The notes beneath the pieces are model-generated. The model saw only the letters and a program-made list of their open reading frames with translations, was not told where the DNA came from and did not search any database. Both the position numbers and the translations under genes were made by a program. Positions 5,630-6,523 of a stretch of 6,523 bases of DNA are shown here, piece after piece; position 1 is the stretch's first letter; each line of letters starts with the position of its first letter. Source of the stretch: an uncultured Pseudomonadota bacterium (GTDB lineage: Bacteria; Pseudomonadota; Gammaproteobacteria; Burkholderiales; Eutrophovitaceae). The stretch covers positions 1 to 6,523 of the forward strand of contig CAJXPC010000105.1 of NCBI GenBank assembly GCA_913057845.1. The letters run 5' to 3'.

Positions 5630-6445
5630 ATGTACACCGACTTTAAAGAAGAGCATTCAGTTTACAAGCCTACTCAGGCTGACTTAACTTTCCCTAAAGC
5701 GAAGAGTTTTTCAAACTTTAAAGACTTACGTAATGAACTCAAAAGAAAATTAGTCGTTGCCTGCCGCGCCTTCTCATACTTCAAATTCGACTATGGGTTT
5801 GCGGGACACTTAACGGTGCGGGATCCTGAATTTAAAGATTTGTACTGGACAAATCCTATGGCTGTTCACTTTAAGCAAGTCAAACTCTCTAACCTAATCC
5901 TTGTAGATCATGACGGGAAAGTCGTTGAAGGAGATTACTCTGTCAATCAAGCCGGATTTGTACTGCACGCAGCGGTCCATAAGGAGCATCCGGAAATTGT
6001 CGCAATGTGTCACGCGCACACACTTTATGGTGCGGCATTTGCATCTTTCGGAAAAAAACTTGATCCCATTTCACAAGATGCCTGCGCATTTTACGAAGAT
6101 CATAATATCATCACCGAAGAGGCAGGCGCGGTCGCGGTCAGTGTAGATGCGGGCATGAACTTAGCGAAATCATTTAAAGACGTAAAAGCCGTCATTCATC
6201 AAAATCATGGCCTATTAACGATGAGCAAACACAGTATAGATTCTGCGGCGTTTTGGTTTAGCGCTCTTGAGCGATGTTGCCAGCAAGAGCTACTGGTCAT
6301 GTCAGCAGGTCAGGCCCCTAATTTAGTGCCTCATGATAGAGCTGTTTACAGCAAGGAAAATGTCGGTAGTGATTACATCGGATGGCTACACTTCCAACCG
6401 ATACATGATCATTTGGTTGCCACCGAGAAAGACATGTTTGACTGA
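5630..6445 (+). CDS. Class II aldolase/adducin family protein, adducin-like subgroup
   Basis: Second class II aldolase-fold protein of the window, 271 residues, complete. Three metal-ligand histidines are present: HAH (H128, H130) and NHG (H193). GFAGHLTVRDPE (about 56-67) matches the substrate loop, and NQAGFVLHAAVHKEHPEI is the signature of the adducin-like branch. In that motif the position of the catalytic Glu of fuculose-phosphate aldolase (E87 in the - strand paralogue) is Asn106. The active site is thus different, as in other members of this branch, and the reaction is unknown; decarboxylase, dehydratase, aldolase or non-enzymatic roles are all possible. The start is well supported by AAGGA 5 nt upstream. 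The two aldolase-fold proteins of the window are too different to be a recent duplication. Only 31 bp of genome follow before adapter, so downstream partners are not visible. Confidence 0.87.
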   Translation: MYTDFKEEHSVYKPTQADLTFPKAKSFSNFKDLRNELKRKLVVACRAFSYFKFDYGFAGHLTVRDPEFKDLYWTNPMAVHFKQVKLSNLILVDHDGKVVEGDYSVNQAGFVLHAAVHKEHPEIVAMCHAHTLYGAAFASFGKKLDPISQDACAFYEDHNIITEEAGAVAVSVDAGMNLAKSFKDVKAVIHQNHGLLTMSKHSIDSAAFWFSALERCCQQELLVMSAGQAPNLVPHDRAVYSKENVGSDYIGWLHFQPIHDHLVATEKDMFD

Positions 6446-6455
6446 GTCCTATAAT

Positions 6456-6468
6456 TGGTGTAACACCA
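6456..6468. repeat. Small palindrome after the second aldolase gene
   Basis: TGGTGT-A-ACACCA is symmetric, 10 bp past the stop. It could be part of a terminator or an operator of the next gene, but the genomic sequence ends 8 bp later, so nothing more can be said. Confidence 0.25.
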
Positions 6469-6476
6469 TATGGATT

Positions 6477-6523
6477 CTGTCTCTTATACACATCTGACGC
6501 TGCCGACGAATAGAGAGGTGTAG
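6477..6523 (-). other. Nextera adapter with i5 index (library artefact)
   Basis: 6477-6509 is the reverse complement of the Nextera Read 1 adapter, beginning with the mosaic end CTGTCTCTTATACACATCT. It is followed by ATAGAGAG (6510-6517), the reverse complement of i5 index CTCTCTAT (S502/N502), and GTGTAG, the start of the P5 arm. This is sequencing read-through left in the assembly, not genomic DNA. Confidence 0.98.

Noticed and set aside
1..6523. Contig bounded by 32-33 bp inverted repeats, like a transposon carrying cargo genes
   Set aside because: The repeats are the Nextera adapter (with Tn5 mosaic end) and the right copy continues into an index and P5 sequence. No transposase gene or target duplication is present.

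Overview
The window looks like a bacterial, probably gammaproteobacterial, chromosomal contig from a Nextera-type sequencing library. Both ends are untrimmed library adapter: positions 1-32, and 6477-6523 where an index is also readable. Only 33-6476 is organismal DNA. The taxonomic guess rests on protein flavour (FtnA/BfrA-like plus BfrB-like ferritin pair, Tat-exported PhoX, a Fur-box-like site of Pseudomonas type) and on moderate base composition. No rRNA, tRNA or marker gene is present to fix it.

Layout, left to right. (1) A 5'-truncated O-acetylhomoserine sulfhydrylase gene (metY type) on the + strand, ending in a clear intrinsic terminator. (2) A convergent - strand gene for a class II aldolase/adducin-family metalloenzyme, probably starting at a GTG at 2003. 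(3) A 159-bp divergent intergenic region with two perfect short palindromes, one of which contains the likely Shine-Dalgarno of the next gene. (4) phoX, a large Tat-exported PhoX/DUF839 phosphatase on the + strand. (5) A 288-bp regulatory region with a Fur-box-like site, a good sigma70-type promoter, an inverted repeat centred on the -10 box and a long leader. (6) Two bacterioferritin-family genes overlapping by 4 bp (ATGA). (7) A 309-bp AT-rich gap that opens with a long, near-perfect hairpin. (8) A second class II aldolase/adducin-family gene of a different subgroup, complete just before the right adapter.

The most interesting unit is the ferritin operon. The first subunit keeps all six ferroxidase ligands but has Arg where the haem-ligand Met52 should be. 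The second keeps Met52 but has lost four of the six ferroxidase ligands. Each lacks what the other has, which, with the translational overlap, points to one mixed 24-subunit shell in which iron oxidation and haem-dependent iron release are split between chains. The Fur-like box next to the promoter fits iron control. Such pairs have precedent (Neisseria, Magnetospirillum), so the arrangement is a striking example rather than a wholly new system. The other genes (sulfur amino-acid synthesis, phosphate scavenging, two aldolase-fold enzymes) show no obvious pathway link to it.
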